Shown here piece after piece: positions 32,841 to 40,671 of a stretch of 41,319 nt of DNA. The DNA lies in assembly GCF_001552635.1 (NCBI RefSeq), contig NZ_BCRO01000091.1, positions 1 through 41,319 on the forward strand, read 5' to 3'. A program made the translations under genes and the position numbers. The notes beneath the pieces were generated by a model that worked only from the letters and a program-made list of their open reading frames with translations, did no database searches and was not told the origin of the DNA. The stretch's first letter is position 1; each line of letters starts with the position of its first letter. The DNA comes from Actinomadura hibisca NBRC 15177. Lineage in GTDB: Bacteria; Actinomycetota; Actinomycetes; Streptosporangiales; Streptosporangiaceae.

Positions 32841-33105
32841 CGGAGGGCTCCGGCTGCGCCAGGATGTCCTGCAACTGGTCCAGCACCTCGTCGGCGCCGT
32901 CGCCCTCGGCGGCCAGCGTCACCTGCTCGCCGTGCCGCGCGTCCAGGCCCAGCACCGCCAGGATGCTCTTGGCGTTGACCGGGTCCTTGCCCTGCTTGGC
33001 GACGGTCACCTCCATCGGGGCCTTGGCCGCGGTCTGCACGAACAGCGCGGCCGGGCGGGCGTGCAGCCCCACCTTGGACTCGATCTTGACATTACGCTCG
33101 GTCAC
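32833..33105 (-). CDS. ptsH: phosphocarrier protein HPr
   Basis: This 90-aa HPr carries the active-site His15 in KVGLHARPAALFVQ. The region of the regulatory serine reads NAKSILAVLGLDARHGEQV (Ser47). In actinobacteria an HPr kinase is generally absent, so Ser phosphorylation is not assumed. It passes phosphate from EI to EIIA. It sits 12 nt after the HAD gene and overlaps ptsI by 8 bp. Confidence 0.96.
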   Translation of the reverse strand: MTERNVKIESKVGLHARPAALFVQTAAKAPMEVTVAKQGKDPVNAKSILAVLGLDARHGEQVTLAAEGDGADEVLDQLQDILAQPEPSGA

Positions 33106-33117
33106 GGCAACTCCTCG

Positions 33118-33786
33118 TCAGCTCCCGGGCACCCGCAGCGCGGGGCCGGGCAGTACGGCTATTTCCAACAGGTCGGCCACCACGCGGTCGGCGGCGGCCA
33201 GCGCGTCCGGCGGCTGGGTGGTGGTCACCGCCACGCACGTCATACCCGCGGCCTTGACCGCGGCCACCCCGGCGGGCGCGTCCTCGAACGCGACCATGCG
33301 CCCCGGCGGCAGGTCGAGGCCGCGCGCGGCGGCCAGGAAACCCTCGGGGTGGGGCTTGCCGACGGTCACGTCATCGGCGGTCACCACCAGTTCCAGCAGG
33401 TCGCGCACGCCCAGGGCGTCCAGCAGCCCGGTGGCGTACCCGCGCATCCCGGACGTCACCACCGCGACCGGGACGCCCGCCCCGTGCAGCGCCCGGACCA
33501 GCTCGACCGCGCCCGGCACGGGCCGGACGGCGGGCAGGTCCGGGTCGTTCTCGTAGGAGACGGCCTGCAGGAACAGCTCCTCGACGCCGCGGCCGGGGAA
33601 CAGGTGGATCAGGTCGGCCAGCGCCTCGCGGCCCCGGCGCCCCGCGAACGACGCGATCAGCGCCTCGTCGTAGGGGGCGCCGTGCGCGTCGAACAGCCGC
33701 GACCACATCACGCGGTTGCGCGGCTCGGTGTCGATCAGCGTGCCGTCCAGGTCGAACGCCACTCCGGCGATGCTCAGCTCGGTCAA
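33118..33786 (-). CDS. HAD phosphatase (beta-phosphoglucomutase-like) inside the PTS operon
   Basis: This 222-aa subfamily I HAD enzyme has intact motifs: FDLDGTLIDTEP (Asp12/Asp14), VVTSGMRGYA, VGKPHPEGFLAAA with the motif III Lys, and MVAFEDAPAGVAAVKAAG. A C1-type helical cap lies between motifs I and II, as in sugar-phosphate phosphatases and beta-PGM. It lies 4 nt downstream of crr and 12 nt upstream of ptsH, so it is cotranscribed with GlcNAc uptake genes. A role in dephosphorylating excess GlcNAc-6-P, GlcN-6-P or a related sugar phosphate is plausible but inferred from context only. Confidence 0.9.
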   Translation of the reverse strand: MTELSIAGVAFDLDGTLIDTEPRNRVMWSRLFDAHGAPYDEALIASFAGRRGREALADLIHLFPGRGVEELFLQAVSYENDPDLPAVRPVPGAVELVRALHGAGVPVAVVTSGMRGYATGLLDALGVRDLLELVVTADDVTVGKPHPEGFLAAARGLDLPPGRMVAFEDAPAGVAAVKAAGMTCVAVTTTQPPDALAAADRVVADLLEIAVLPGPALRVPGS

Positions 33787-33790
33787 CGGC

Positions 33791-34240
33791 TCAGTTCCAC
33801 TGGAAGAGTTCGGTGCCCTTGGCGACCTCGCCGCTGTCCACGACCTGCGACAGCGCGTCGGCCCCGGCGTCCAGGGCGACGACCGCGCAGATCGGCGAGC
33901 GGCCGCCCGCCTCGATCTCGGCGGGGTCCCAGGCCACCAGCGCCTGCCCGGCGGTCACCTCGTCGCCCTCCCCGGCCAGCAGCCGGAAACCCTCGCCCTT
34001 GAGCTGGACGGTGTCGATGCCGAGGTGCACCAGCACCCCGTGCCCCTCGGCGTCCACCACCACGAAGGCGTGCGGGTGCAGCTTCACGATCTTCCCGGAG
34101 ACCGGGGCGATCGCCTCGCCCGGCTTGCGCTCGGGGTCGACGGCGGTGCCCGGACCCACCATGGCCTGGGCGAACACGGGGTCGGGCACGCCCGGCAGGC
34201 CGACGGCGCGGCCGGCGACCGGGGACAGTACTCGGGTCAT
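33791..34240 (-). CDS. crr: PTS glucose-type Enzyme IIA (EIIA)
   Basis: This 149-aa EIIA of the Glc family takes phosphate from HPr and donates it to EIIB. His57 (VKLHPHAFVV) and His72 (GVLVHLGIDTVQLKGEGF) are spaced 15 residues apart like the two active-site histidines of EIIA-Glc, and His72 is the phosphorylated one by analogy. The protein begins directly with the domain (MTRVLSPVAGRAVGL), so it is a free-standing EIIA. It follows the EIIB gene by 12 nt on the same transcript and probably serves both GlcNAc EIIC proteins encoded across the divergent region. Confidence 0.95.
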   Translation of the reverse strand: MTRVLSPVAGRAVGLPGVPDPVFAQAMVGPGTAVDPERKPGEAIAPVSGKIVKLHPHAFVVVDAEGHGVLVHLGIDTVQLKGEGFRLLAGEGDEVTAGQALVAWDPAEIEAGGRSPICAVVALDAGADALSQVVDSGEVAKGTELFQWN

Positions 34241-34252
34241 TGACCGGCCTCC

Positions 34253-34486
34253 CTAGTCGAGGATGTCCTCGATGTCGCTGGCGATGGTGTCGGCCTCGGG
34301 ACCGACCACGACCTGCACCACGGTGCCGCTGCGCATGACGCCGAAGGCGCCGGCGGCCTTCAGGCCCGCCTCGTTCACCAGCCCCGCGTCGGAGACCTCG
34401 GTGCGCAGCCGGGTGGCGCACGGCTCGATCTCCACGATGTTGTCGGCGCCGCCCAGGGCGGCGACGATGGCCTCGGCCTTGTCCAT
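34253..34486 (-). CDS. nagF: PTS GlcNAc-specific Enzyme IIB (77 aa)
   Basis: This free-standing EIIB domain has the phosphorylated Cys23 in EIEPCATRLRTEV, with the usual KAAGAFGVMRSGTVVQVVVGP segment after it. The ATG at 34486 is chosen because GAGGAG lies 8-10 nt upstream and the domain starts at MDKAEAIVAALGG. In streptomycetes the GlcNAc PTS is likewise split into a small EIIB (NagF) and EIIC proteins (NagE). The symbol follows that precedent. It carries phosphate from EIIA to GlcNAc bound by EIIC. Confidence 0.93.
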   Translation of the reverse strand: MDKAEAIVAALGGADNIVEIEPCATRLRTEVSDAGLVNEAGLKAAGAFGVMRSGTVVQVVVGPEADTIASDIEDILD

Positions 34487-34503
34487 GTCGGTGTCTCCTC
34501 GTC

Positions 34504-35550
34504 TCAGTCGGTCTGGGTGACCTTGTTCAGGCCGCGCGGCACGTCCGGGTCCAGGCCCAGCGCGCGCGCCAGGTTCTCGACCAGGATCTGGCCGGGCACG
34601 ATCAGGCCCAGCGGCGCGACCCATTCGGGCAGGTCCGGCCCCGCCAGCGCGGCGGTGCTGGCCTCGGCGAGGGCGTCGCCGCCGCCGAGGCCGAAGGCCG
34701 CCGCGCCCGCGCCGCGCACCCGCTTGGCGAGCGCGACGGTGCCCGGCAGCGTCGGGCCCTCGTTGGCCGCGACCAGCAGCGCGGGCGTCTCGGCGTCCAC
34801 GACCGCGATCGGGCCGTGCAGCAGGTCGGCGTAGGACAGGCCCATGGCGTGCAGGTAGCACGCCTCCTTGATCTTCAGGGCCAGCTCCAGCGCGGTGCCG
34901 AAGGCGATGCCGCGGCCGGACACGACCGCGCCGGGCACCTCCGCCAGCGCCGCGACGATCTCGGGCAGCGCGGGCGACGCCTCGGTGGCGGCGATGAGCC
35001 GTTCCACCTCGTCGGGCACGCGCGCGAGGTCGCCTGCGTCCACGTCGGCGCCGAGGCCGAGGCCCAGCACCGCGAGCGCGGCGAGCTGGGTGGTGTAGGT
35101 CTTGGTCGCCGGGACGGCCAGCTCCTCGCCCGCCTCGGTGATCAGCGCGACCTCGGCGGACTCGGCCAGCGGCGAGCCCGCCCCGTTGGTGACCGCGACG
35201 GTCCGGGCGCCGCAGCGGGCGGCCCAGTCCATGGTCTGCACGATCTCCTCGGTCTTGCCGGACTGGCTGATCGCCACCGCCAGCACGCCCGACAGGTCGA
35301 GGTCGCGCTTGTAGGTGGTGGCGATCGACGGCGCGGCCAGCGTGGCGAGCCGCCCGGCGTGCGACTCGACCAGGTAGCGGCCGTACACCGCGGCGTTGTC
35401 GGACGACCCGCGCGCGATGAACAGCACCTGGCGGGTGCCCTCGGCGAGCTTCGCGATGTCGGACACGCGCGGCAGCAGCCCGTCGACGGTGTCGCGCAGC
35501 GCGGCGGGCTGCTCGCCGATCTCGGCGCGCATGCGGCTGGTGGTGCTCAT
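34504..35550 (-). CDS. SIS-domain glucosamine-6-phosphate deaminase (NagB-II type)
   Basis: This 348-aa protein has two SIS domains like the isomerase half of GlmS but no glutaminase domain. Motifs are FIARGSSDNAAVYGRYLVES, AISQSGKTEEIVQT, TNGAGSPLAESAEV, PATKTYTTQLAAL and ELALKIKEACYLHAMGLSYADLLHGP. Such proteins act as GlcN-6-P deaminases (NagB-II) in many bacteria that lack classical NagB, and none is seen in this window. The ATG at 35550 has GAGGGGG 5-6 nt upstream and lies 8 nt after nagA. The pair would convert GlcNAc-6-P to fructose-6-P. A sugar isomerase role cannot be excluded from sequence. Confidence 0.9.
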   Translation of the reverse strand: MSTTSRMRAEIGEQPAALRDTVDGLLPRVSDIAKLAEGTRQVLFIARGSSDNAAVYGRYLVESHAGRLATLAAPSIATTYKRDLDLSGVLAVAISQSGKTEEIVQTMDWAARCGARTVAVTNGAGSPLAESAEVALITEAGEELAVPATKTYTTQLAALAVLGLGLGADVDAGDLARVPDEVERLIAATEASPALPEIVAALAEVPGAVVSGRGIAFGTALELALKIKEACYLHAMGLSYADLLHGPIAVVDAETPALLVAANEGPTLPGTVALAKRVRGAGAAAFGLGGGDALAEASTAALAGPDLPEWVAPLGLIVPGQILVENLARALGLDPDVPRGLNKVTQTD

Positions 35551-35558
35551 GATCCCCC

Positions 35559-36707
35559 TCAGAAGACTTTCTGCCCGTTGATCCACGTCGTACGCGCCCG
35601 GTAATCGTCGTCGAGCCAGACCAGATCGGCGGCGGCGCCGGGGGCGACGCGGCCGAGGTCGGATCGGCCGACGAGGTCGGCGGGCACGCGTGTGGCGGCG
35701 TCGATGGCGACGACCGGGTCGAGGCCGAGGGACACCGCGTTGCCGACGGCCTCGTCCAGCCGCAGCCCGGAACCGGCGATGGTGCCGTCGGCGCGCAGCG
35801 GGGGGCCCTGCTCGGGCATGGTGATCGGCTCGCCGCCCAGCTCGTAGGTGCCCGGGGGCATCCCGGCCGAGGCGGCGGCGTCGGTGACCAGCACGACGCG
35901 GCCGGGCGCGGCCTGGAACACCAGGCGGCAGACCTCCGGGGCGACGTGGTGCAGGTCGGCGATCAGGCCGGGGTGCAGGCGCTCGTCGATCAGCGCCTGG
36001 ACGGCGACGCCGGGGTCGCGGTGGTGCACGCCGGACTGGGCGTTGAAGATGTGGGTGACCATGCGGGCCCCGGCGTCGGCCGCGGCGGCGGTCTGCGCGG
36101 CGGTGGCGTCGCTGTGGCCGACGCTGACCAGCACGCCCGCGGCGGTCAGGGCGCGGACGGCGTCCAGCGCGCCGTCGCGCTCGGGGGCCAGCGTCACCAG
36201 CTTGACCAGGCCGGTCTCCAGCAGCGTGGCGATCGCGTCGGGCGCGGGGTCGGTGAGGAACGCCTGGTTGTGGGCGCCCTTGCGCTGGGGCGACAGGAAC
36301 GGGCCCTCCAGGTGCACGCCGAGCACCTTGGACCCGGCGGGCAGGCGCGGCAGCAGGCCCTTGGCGCGGGTCAGCGCGGTGGCCTGCACCTCGACGGGCG
36401 CGGTGATGAAGGTGGGCAGGAACGCGGTCACGCCGGTCTCGGGCAGCCGGGTGACGACGGCCTGCCAGCCGCGCTCGTCGGCGTCCACCATGTCGTAGCC
36501 GTAGAAGCCGTTGACCTGGAGGTCCACCAGGCCCGGGGCGAGGATGCCCGCGGCCAGGTGCACGTCGGCGGGATCGTCCGGGCGGCCCTCGCCGACCTCG
36601 GTGATCACACCGTTCTCGACCCGGACGAATCCCGGGGACACCAGGCGGGTAGGACCCCCCTCGGGGGAAGTGATCAAGCTGTTCGCGGTGATCAGAAGTG
36701 CTGCCAT
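35559..36707 (-). CDS. nagA: N-acetylglucosamine-6-phosphate deacetylase
   Basis: This 382-aa amidohydrolase removes acetate from GlcNAc-6-P. Signatures are GLVDLQVNGFYGYD, VHLEGPFLSPQRKGAH with the metal-ligand Glu, VSVGHSDATAAQT and MVTHIFNAQSGVHHRDPG with ligand His residues, and VLVTDAAASAGMPPG with the catalytic Asp. I start at ATG 36707 (MAALLITANSLITS) because the domain begins there. The in-frame extension to 36791 would run through the DasR operator. The SD is weak (GGAG well upstream). It is the first gene of the seven-gene operon ending with ptsI, and is controlled by the dre sites at 36757-36782. Confidence 0.95.
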   Translation of the reverse strand: MAALLITANSLITSPEGGPTRLVSPGFVRVENGVITEVGEGRPDDPADVHLAAGILAPGLVDLQVNGFYGYDMVDADERGWQAVVTRLPETGVTAFLPTFITAPVEVQATALTRAKGLLPRLPAGSKVLGVHLEGPFLSPQRKGAHNQAFLTDPAPDAIATLLETGLVKLVTLAPERDGALDAVRALTAAGVLVSVGHSDATAAQTAAAADAGARMVTHIFNAQSGVHHRDPGVAVQALIDERLHPGLIADLHHVAPEVCRLVFQAAPGRVVLVTDAAASAGMPPGTYELGGEPITMPEQGPPLRADGTIAGSGLRLDEAVGNAVSLGLDPVVAIDAATRVPADLVGRSDLGRVAPGAAADLVWLDDDYRARTTWINGQKVF

Positions 36708-36756
36708 AGGTGCGCACGCTCCGTGACGCCGAAACCACTGGTCGTCGCCTCCGACG

Positions 36757-36782
36757 ACTGGTCTAGTCCGGACTAGACCAGT
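36757..36782. promoter_or_regulatory. double DasR operator (dre) between nagA and nagE
   Basis: A perfect 26-bp palindrome has arms ACTGGTCTAGTCC and GGACTAGACCAGT. Compared with the known dre core TGGTCTAGACCA it reads as two overlapping imperfect dre boxes (36759-36770 and 36769-36780) offset by 10 bp. An additional ACCACTGGT lies at 36734-36742. It sits between divergent GlcNAc genes, the expected place for DasR repression relieved by GlcN-6-P. Confidence 0.85.
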
Positions 36783-36816
36783 ACGCACCATATCTCAGGT
36801 AACCGGAAGAGCGAAG

Positions 36817-38175
36817 ATGTCGGGTCCCGGTCGTCCGGGCGGGGGCCCTCTCGGGGGAGGTCGTCCGCTCATGAGTTCCACGGCCGCCGCGTCCGGCGGC
36901 GGAGCACGCGGGGCGTGGTCAGCGACGTTCGCGGTGCTGCAACGCATCGGCCGCAGCCTGATGTTGCCGATCGCGGTCCTACCCGCGGCCGGCATCCTGC
37001 TGCGGCTGGGCCAGGACGACCTGCTCGGCAAGGACGGGCTGGGCTGGAACCGGATCGCCGAGGTGTTCGCGGCGGCCGGTGGCGCGCTGCTGGACAACCT
37101 GGCGATCCTGTTCGCGGTGGGCGTCGCCATCGGGTTCGCCAAGAAGTCCGACGGCTCGACGGCGCTGGCCGCGATCGTGGCCTACCTGGTGTTCGACCGC
37201 GTGTCCAAGACGCTCTTCCAGCACAGCTCGGAGCTGAAGGCGAGCGTCACGCAGATGGTCCAGGACGGCGACAGCTCCAAGGAGGTGCTGAACCTCGGGG
37301 CCAAGAACCCGACCCAGGTGCTGGGCGGGATCGTCGTCGGCATCATGGTCGCCCTGCTCTACCAGCGCTTCTACAAGATCAAGCTGCCGTCGTGGCTGGC
37401 GTTCTTCGGCGGCCGCCGGTTCGTGCCGATCATCAGCGCGGTGGCGGCGCTGGTGCTGGGCGTGGTGTTCGGGCTGGTCTGGCCGCTGCTCGGCGGGTGG
37501 ATCGACTCGTTCGGCGACTGGCTGACCGGGCTCGGCGCGGTCGGCGCGGGCATCTACGGCGTCGCCAACCGGCTGCTGCTGCCGTTCGGCCTGCACCACA
37601 TCCTGAACTCGCTGATCTGGTTCGTGTTCGGCACCTACGACGGGCCGGACGGCGCGGTGCACGGCGAGATCAACCGCTACCTGGCCGGGGACCCGCACGC
37701 GGGCACGTTCCTGTCGGGCTTCTTCCCGGTGCTGATGTTCGGGCTGCCGGGCGCGGCGCTGGCGATCTGGCGGGCCGCGCCGCCGCACAAGCGGGACGCG
37801 GTCGGCGGCCTGATGATCTCGGCGGCGCTGACCGCGTTCGTGTGCGGCGTCACCGAGCCGATCGAGTTCTCGTTCATGTTCGTGGCGCCGCTGCTGTACG
37901 GCATCCACGTGGTGCTGACCGGCATCTCGATGTACGTGCTGGCGGCGGCCGACGCCCAGCTCGGCTTCTCGTTCTCGGCCGGGCTGATCGACATGGTGCT
38001 GAACGCGACCAAGAGCAACACCCGCCATCTGGGGCTGATCATCGGCATGGGGGTGTTGTACTTCCTGCTCTACTTCGGCATCTTCACCTTCGTGATCAAG
38101 CGGCTGAACCTGCCGACGCCGGGCCGCGAGCCCGAGGACCAGGAACCGCCGGACATGGCGAAGGACGGCCTCTGA
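36817..38175 (+). CDS. nagE: PTS GlcNAc-specific Enzyme IIC permease
   Basis: This polytopic EIIC of the Glc/GlcNAc family imports GlcNAc with phosphorylation. Signatures are FAVLQRIGRSLMLPIAVLPA, FAVGVAIGFAKKSDGSTALA, FFGGRRFVPIISAVAAL, LLPFGLHHILNSLIWFVFG, GEINRYLAGDP, FPVLMFGLPGAALA and FVCGVTEPIEFSFMFVAP. No EIIB or EIIA domain is attached. These are encoded across the divergent region. ATG 36817 has GGAAGA upstream. ATG 36871 with GGGGGAGG is an alternative that removes a Gly/Pro-rich tail. The gene has its own terminator hairpin (38190-38230). It is 77-79% like the second EIIC by eye in long stretches, so the two are duplicates. Confidence 0.94.
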   Translation: MSGPGRPGGGPLGGGRPLMSSTAAASGGGARGAWSATFAVLQRIGRSLMLPIAVLPAAGILLRLGQDDLLGKDGLGWNRIAEVFAAAGGALLDNLAILFAVGVAIGFAKKSDGSTALAAIVAYLVFDRVSKTLFQHSSELKASVTQMVQDGDSSKEVLNLGAKNPTQVLGGIVVGIMVALLYQRFYKIKLPSWLAFFGGRRFVPIISAVAALVLGVVFGLVWPLLGGWIDSFGDWLTGLGAVGAGIYGVANRLLLPFGLHHILNSLIWFVFGTYDGPDGAVHGEINRYLAGDPHAGTFLSGFFPVLMFGLPGAALAIWRAAPPHKRDAVGGLMISAALTAFVCGVTEPIEFSFMFVAPLLYGIHVVLTGISMYVLAAADAQLGFSFSAGLIDMVLNATKSNTRHLGLIIGMGVLYFLLYFGIFTFVIKRLNLPTPGREPEDQEPPDMAKDGL

Positions 38176-38189
38176 CCGCAGACAGAACC

Positions 38190-38230
38190 ACGGCGGCGGA
38201 CCTGGGGATCGTCCTCAGGTCCGCCGCCGT
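38190..38230 (+). terminator. hairpin downstream of the first EIIC gene
   Basis: A perfect 15-bp GC-rich stem (38190-38204 with 38216-38230; ACGGCGGCGGACCTG and its complement) starts 14 nt after the stop. It separates nagE from the dasR unit. Confidence 0.8.
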
Positions 38231-38293
38231 TCCACGTCTCTGACCTGCACGTATTCACGATCATGCGTGACCGGTCCGTTACCGGCCGGGGCA

Positions 38294-38323
38294 TTGACAC
38301 TCCTTTCCGGCATGTGGTCTAGT
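38294..38323 (+). promoter_or_regulatory. dasR promoter candidate
   Basis: TTGACA (38294-38299) is a perfect -35 hexamer, followed after 18 bp by TCTAGT (38318-38323), 4 of 6 matches to TATAAT. The -10 lies inside the dre operator, which would allow DasR to block its own promoter. Confidence 0.6.
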
Positions 38324-38338
38324 CCGGCCTAGACCAGT
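38313..38338. promoter_or_regulatory. double DasR operator (dre) upstream of dasR
   Basis: TGGTCTAGTCCGGCCTAGACCA lies at 38315-38336, flanked by TG and GT. It has the same half-sites and 10-nt spacing as the nagA/nagE operator, with one centre base changed (GGACT to GGCCT). It overlaps the likely -10 and lies 33 nt before the dasR start, consistent with autoregulation. Confidence 0.82.
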
Positions 38339-38370
38339 ACGAACCTGTCGATCCGGCGAGGACGCCCCCC

Positions 38371-39111
38371 GTGACGACCATCGATCCGCACAGCCCCGTC
38401 CCCAAGTACTTCCAGCTCCGCGCGATCCTGCTCGACCTGATCGAGAGCGCGGAGCTGCCGGTGGACGCGCTGATCCCCTCCGAGCGCGAGCTGTGCGCGC
38501 GGTACGAGCTGTCCCGCATGACCGTGCGGCAGGCGGTGGAGCAGCTGGTCACCGAGGGGCGGTTGTACCGCGTCCCGGGCAAGGGCACGTTCGTGGCGCG
38601 GCCCAAGCTGGAGATGCCGCTGCGGCTGATCTCGTTCACCGAGGACATGCTGGCACGCGGCCTGCGCCCCGGCGCGGTGGACCTGGACCGGCGCACGATC
38701 CCCGCGGACGCGCGGCTGGCGCGGCTGTTCGACGTCGAGCCCGACACCCCGATCCACGTCATCGAGCGGCTGCGCACCGCCGACGGCCAGCCGATGGCCG
38801 TCGAGCGCGCGCACATCCTGGCCTCGCTGGCCCCCGACCTGCTGGACCGGCGGCTGGCCGACCGGTCGTTGTACGGGGTGCTGGAGGCGGTGTACGGGCT
38901 GGTCTTCGACGCCGGGGACCAGACCATCGACGCCGTGCTGGCCGACGCCGCCGAGGCCCGGCGACTCCAGATCCCCCGCAGCAGCGCCGTGCTGCTGCTG
39001 CAGCGCCGCTCCTACATCAACGGCGTCTGCGCGGAGCTGGGCGTGTCGACCTACCGGGCCGACCGCTACCAGATCCACACCGCCCTCGGAAACCCCCCGT
39101 CGCGCCCCTAA
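38371..39111 (+). CDS. dasR: GntR/HutC-family regulator DasR
   Basis: This 246-aa protein has an N-terminal winged HTH (VPKYFQLRAILLDLIES, LIPSERELCARYELSRMTVRQA, GRLYRVPGKGTFVARP) and a C-terminal UTRA ligand domain (LISFTEDMLARGLRPG to TYRADRYQIHT). DasR is the GlcNAc master repressor of actinomycetes, released by glucosamine-6-P. The symbol is supported by the family, by the dre sites on both sides and by its position among PTS genes. The start is GTG at 38371, preceded by GAGGAC. The second EIIC gene follows after 16 nt, so repressor and transporter are cotranscribed. Confidence 0.93.
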   Translation: MTTIDPHSPVPKYFQLRAILLDLIESAELPVDALIPSERELCARYELSRMTVRQAVEQLVTEGRLYRVPGKGTFVARPKLEMPLRLISFTEDMLARGLRPGAVDLDRRTIPADARLARLFDVEPDTPIHVIERLRTADGQPMAVERAHILASLAPDLLDRRLADRSLYGVLEAVYGLVFDAGDQTIDAVLADAAEARRLQIPRSSAVLLLQRRSYINGVCAELGVSTYRADRYQIHTALGNPPSRP

Positions 39112-39127
39112 GAGGAGGAACCCCCTG

Positions 39128-40504
39128 ATGAGCACCGCTGTCGCAGCGGACGGCACGGCCAAGCCCAAGCGCGGCTCCAGCACGTTCGCCGTCCTGCAAC
39201 GCATCGGCCGCAGCCTGATGTTGCCGATCGCCGTCCTGCCCGCCGCCGCCCTGCTGCTGCGCCTGGGCCAGCCCGACCTGCTCGGCGTCGACGGGCTGGG
39301 CTGGGACAAGGTCGCCAGCGTCGTCGGCGAGGCGGGCAACGCGCTGCTGAGCGCGCTGCCGCTGCTGTTCGCGGTCGGCGTGGCGATCGGCTTCGCCAGG
39401 AAGGCCGACGGCTCCACCGCGCTGGCCGCCGTGGTCGGCTACCTGGTCTTCGACCGCGTCTCCAAGGTCATGTTCTCGCTCAGCGACAGCGCCGAGCTCA
39501 AGGGCCGCTTCATGATCGACAAGATGGCGGACGGCAAGGCCGCCACCGTCATCGACTGGGGCGCCAAGAACCCGACCGACGTGCTGGGCGGCATCCTGAT
39601 CGGCGTCGTCGCCGCGCTGCTCTACCAGCGCTTCTACCGGGTGAAGTTGCCGACCTACCTGGCGTTCTTCGGCGGCCGCCGGTTCGTGCCGATCATCACG
39701 GCGCTGGCGGCGCTGGTGCTGGGCGTGGTGATCGGCCTGCTGTGGCCGTTCCTCGGCGGCGTGCTGGCCGACTTCGGGAACTGGGTGACCGGCGCGGGCG
39801 CGGCCGGCGCGGGCGTCTACGGCGTGATCAACCGCCTGCTGCTGCCGTTCGGCCTGCACCACATCCCGAACTCGCTGATCTGGTTCGTGTTCGGCGACTT
39901 CCAGGGCCCCGACGGCGTGGTGCACGGCGAGATCAACCGCTACCTGGCGGGCGACCCGAACGCGGGCGGCTTCCTGGCGGGCTACTTCCCGGTGCTGATG
40001 TTCGGCCTGCCCGGCGCGGCGCTGGCGATGTGGCGCGCGGCCCCGGCGCACCGCCGCCCCGCCGTCGGCGGCATCATGATCTCGGCGGCGCTGACGGCGT
40101 TCGTGACGGGCGTGACGGAGCCGATCGAGTTCGCGTTCATGTTCGTGGCGCCCGTCCTGTACGGGGTGCACGTGGTGCTGACGGGCATCTCGATGGCGGT
40201 GCTGGAGGCGGCGGGGGCCCAGCTGGGCTTCGGCTTCTCGGCGGGCCTGATCGACATGGCGCTGAACGCGACGAAGGACAACACCAAGGGCCTGGCACTG
40301 ATCCTGGGGATGGGGGTCCTGTACTTCCTGGTGTACTTCTTCGTGTTCAAGTTCCTGATCGAAAAGTTCAACTTCGCGACGCCGGGACGGGAGCCGGAGG
40401 GCGAGGACTCGGTCGCGGCGGACCCGGCGGCGGCGCCGGAGGTGGCGGCGGGGTCGGAGCCGAAGAAGAAGCGCAAGTCCGAAACGCAGGACTCGCCAGC
40501 GTAA
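39128..40504 (+). CDS. nagE2: second PTS GlcNAc-type Enzyme IIC permease
   Basis: This 458-aa paralog of the EIIC at 36817 has the same motifs: FAVLQRIGRSLMLPIAVLPA, FAVGVAIGFARKADGSTALA, FFGGRRFVPIITALAAL, LLPFGLHHIPNSLIWFVFG, GEINRYLAGDP and TGVTEPIEFAFMFVAPVLYG. The start ATG has AGGAGG 9-10 nt upstream. The loop after the second conserved block differs (SLSDSAELKGRFMIDKMADG versus QHSSELKASVTQMVQDG), and the tail carries an extra Ala/Pro/Lys-rich stretch. It probably shares NagF and Crr with its paralog and may differ in affinity or substrate (for example chitobiose or glucose-type sugars). That is inference. It ends before the strong hairpin at 40535-40582. Confidence 0.94.
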   Translation: MSTAVAADGTAKPKRGSSTFAVLQRIGRSLMLPIAVLPAAALLLRLGQPDLLGVDGLGWDKVASVVGEAGNALLSALPLLFAVGVAIGFARKADGSTALAAVVGYLVFDRVSKVMFSLSDSAELKGRFMIDKMADGKAATVIDWGAKNPTDVLGGILIGVVAALLYQRFYRVKLPTYLAFFGGRRFVPIITALAALVLGVVIGLLWPFLGGVLADFGNWVTGAGAAGAGVYGVINRLLLPFGLHHIPNSLIWFVFGDFQGPDGVVHGEINRYLAGDPNAGGFLAGYFPVLMFGLPGAALAMWRAAPAHRRPAVGGIMISAALTAFVTGVTEPIEFAFMFVAPVLYGVHVVLTGISMAVLEAAGAQLGFGFSAGLIDMALNATKDNTKGLALILGMGVLYFLVYFFVFKFLIEKFNFATPGREPEGEDSVAADPAAAPEVAAGSEPKKKRKSETQDSPA

Positions 40505-40534
40505 GAATTCAGGCCCACCCAGCCCAGGGCCACT

Positions 40535-40582
40535 AACGCCGAGGTGGCAGAGCATTCCCTGATGCTCTGCCACCTCGGCGTT
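40535..40582 (+). terminator. perfect 21-bp hairpin closing the dasR-nagE2 unit
   Basis: The arms 40535-40555 and 40562-40582 are perfectly complementary over 21 bp with a 6-nt loop TCCCTG. It lies 30 nt after the EIIC stop. A small CGCG-TTA-CGCG hairpin follows directly (40583-40593). Confidence 0.85.
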
Positions 40583-40671
40583 CGCGTTACGCGGGTGCCC
40601 GCATCCGGCCAGAACGTATCAGCGCTCCCCCGCAGCCCTCCTTCTTCACGACACCGAGGAGGGCCGCTTCC

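Noticed and set aside
36734..36742. ACCACTGGT as a third full DasR site
   Set aside because: It contains half-sites back-to-back in the wrong arrangement (ACC-ACTGGT). It is kept only as a weak flanking element, not listed as an operator.
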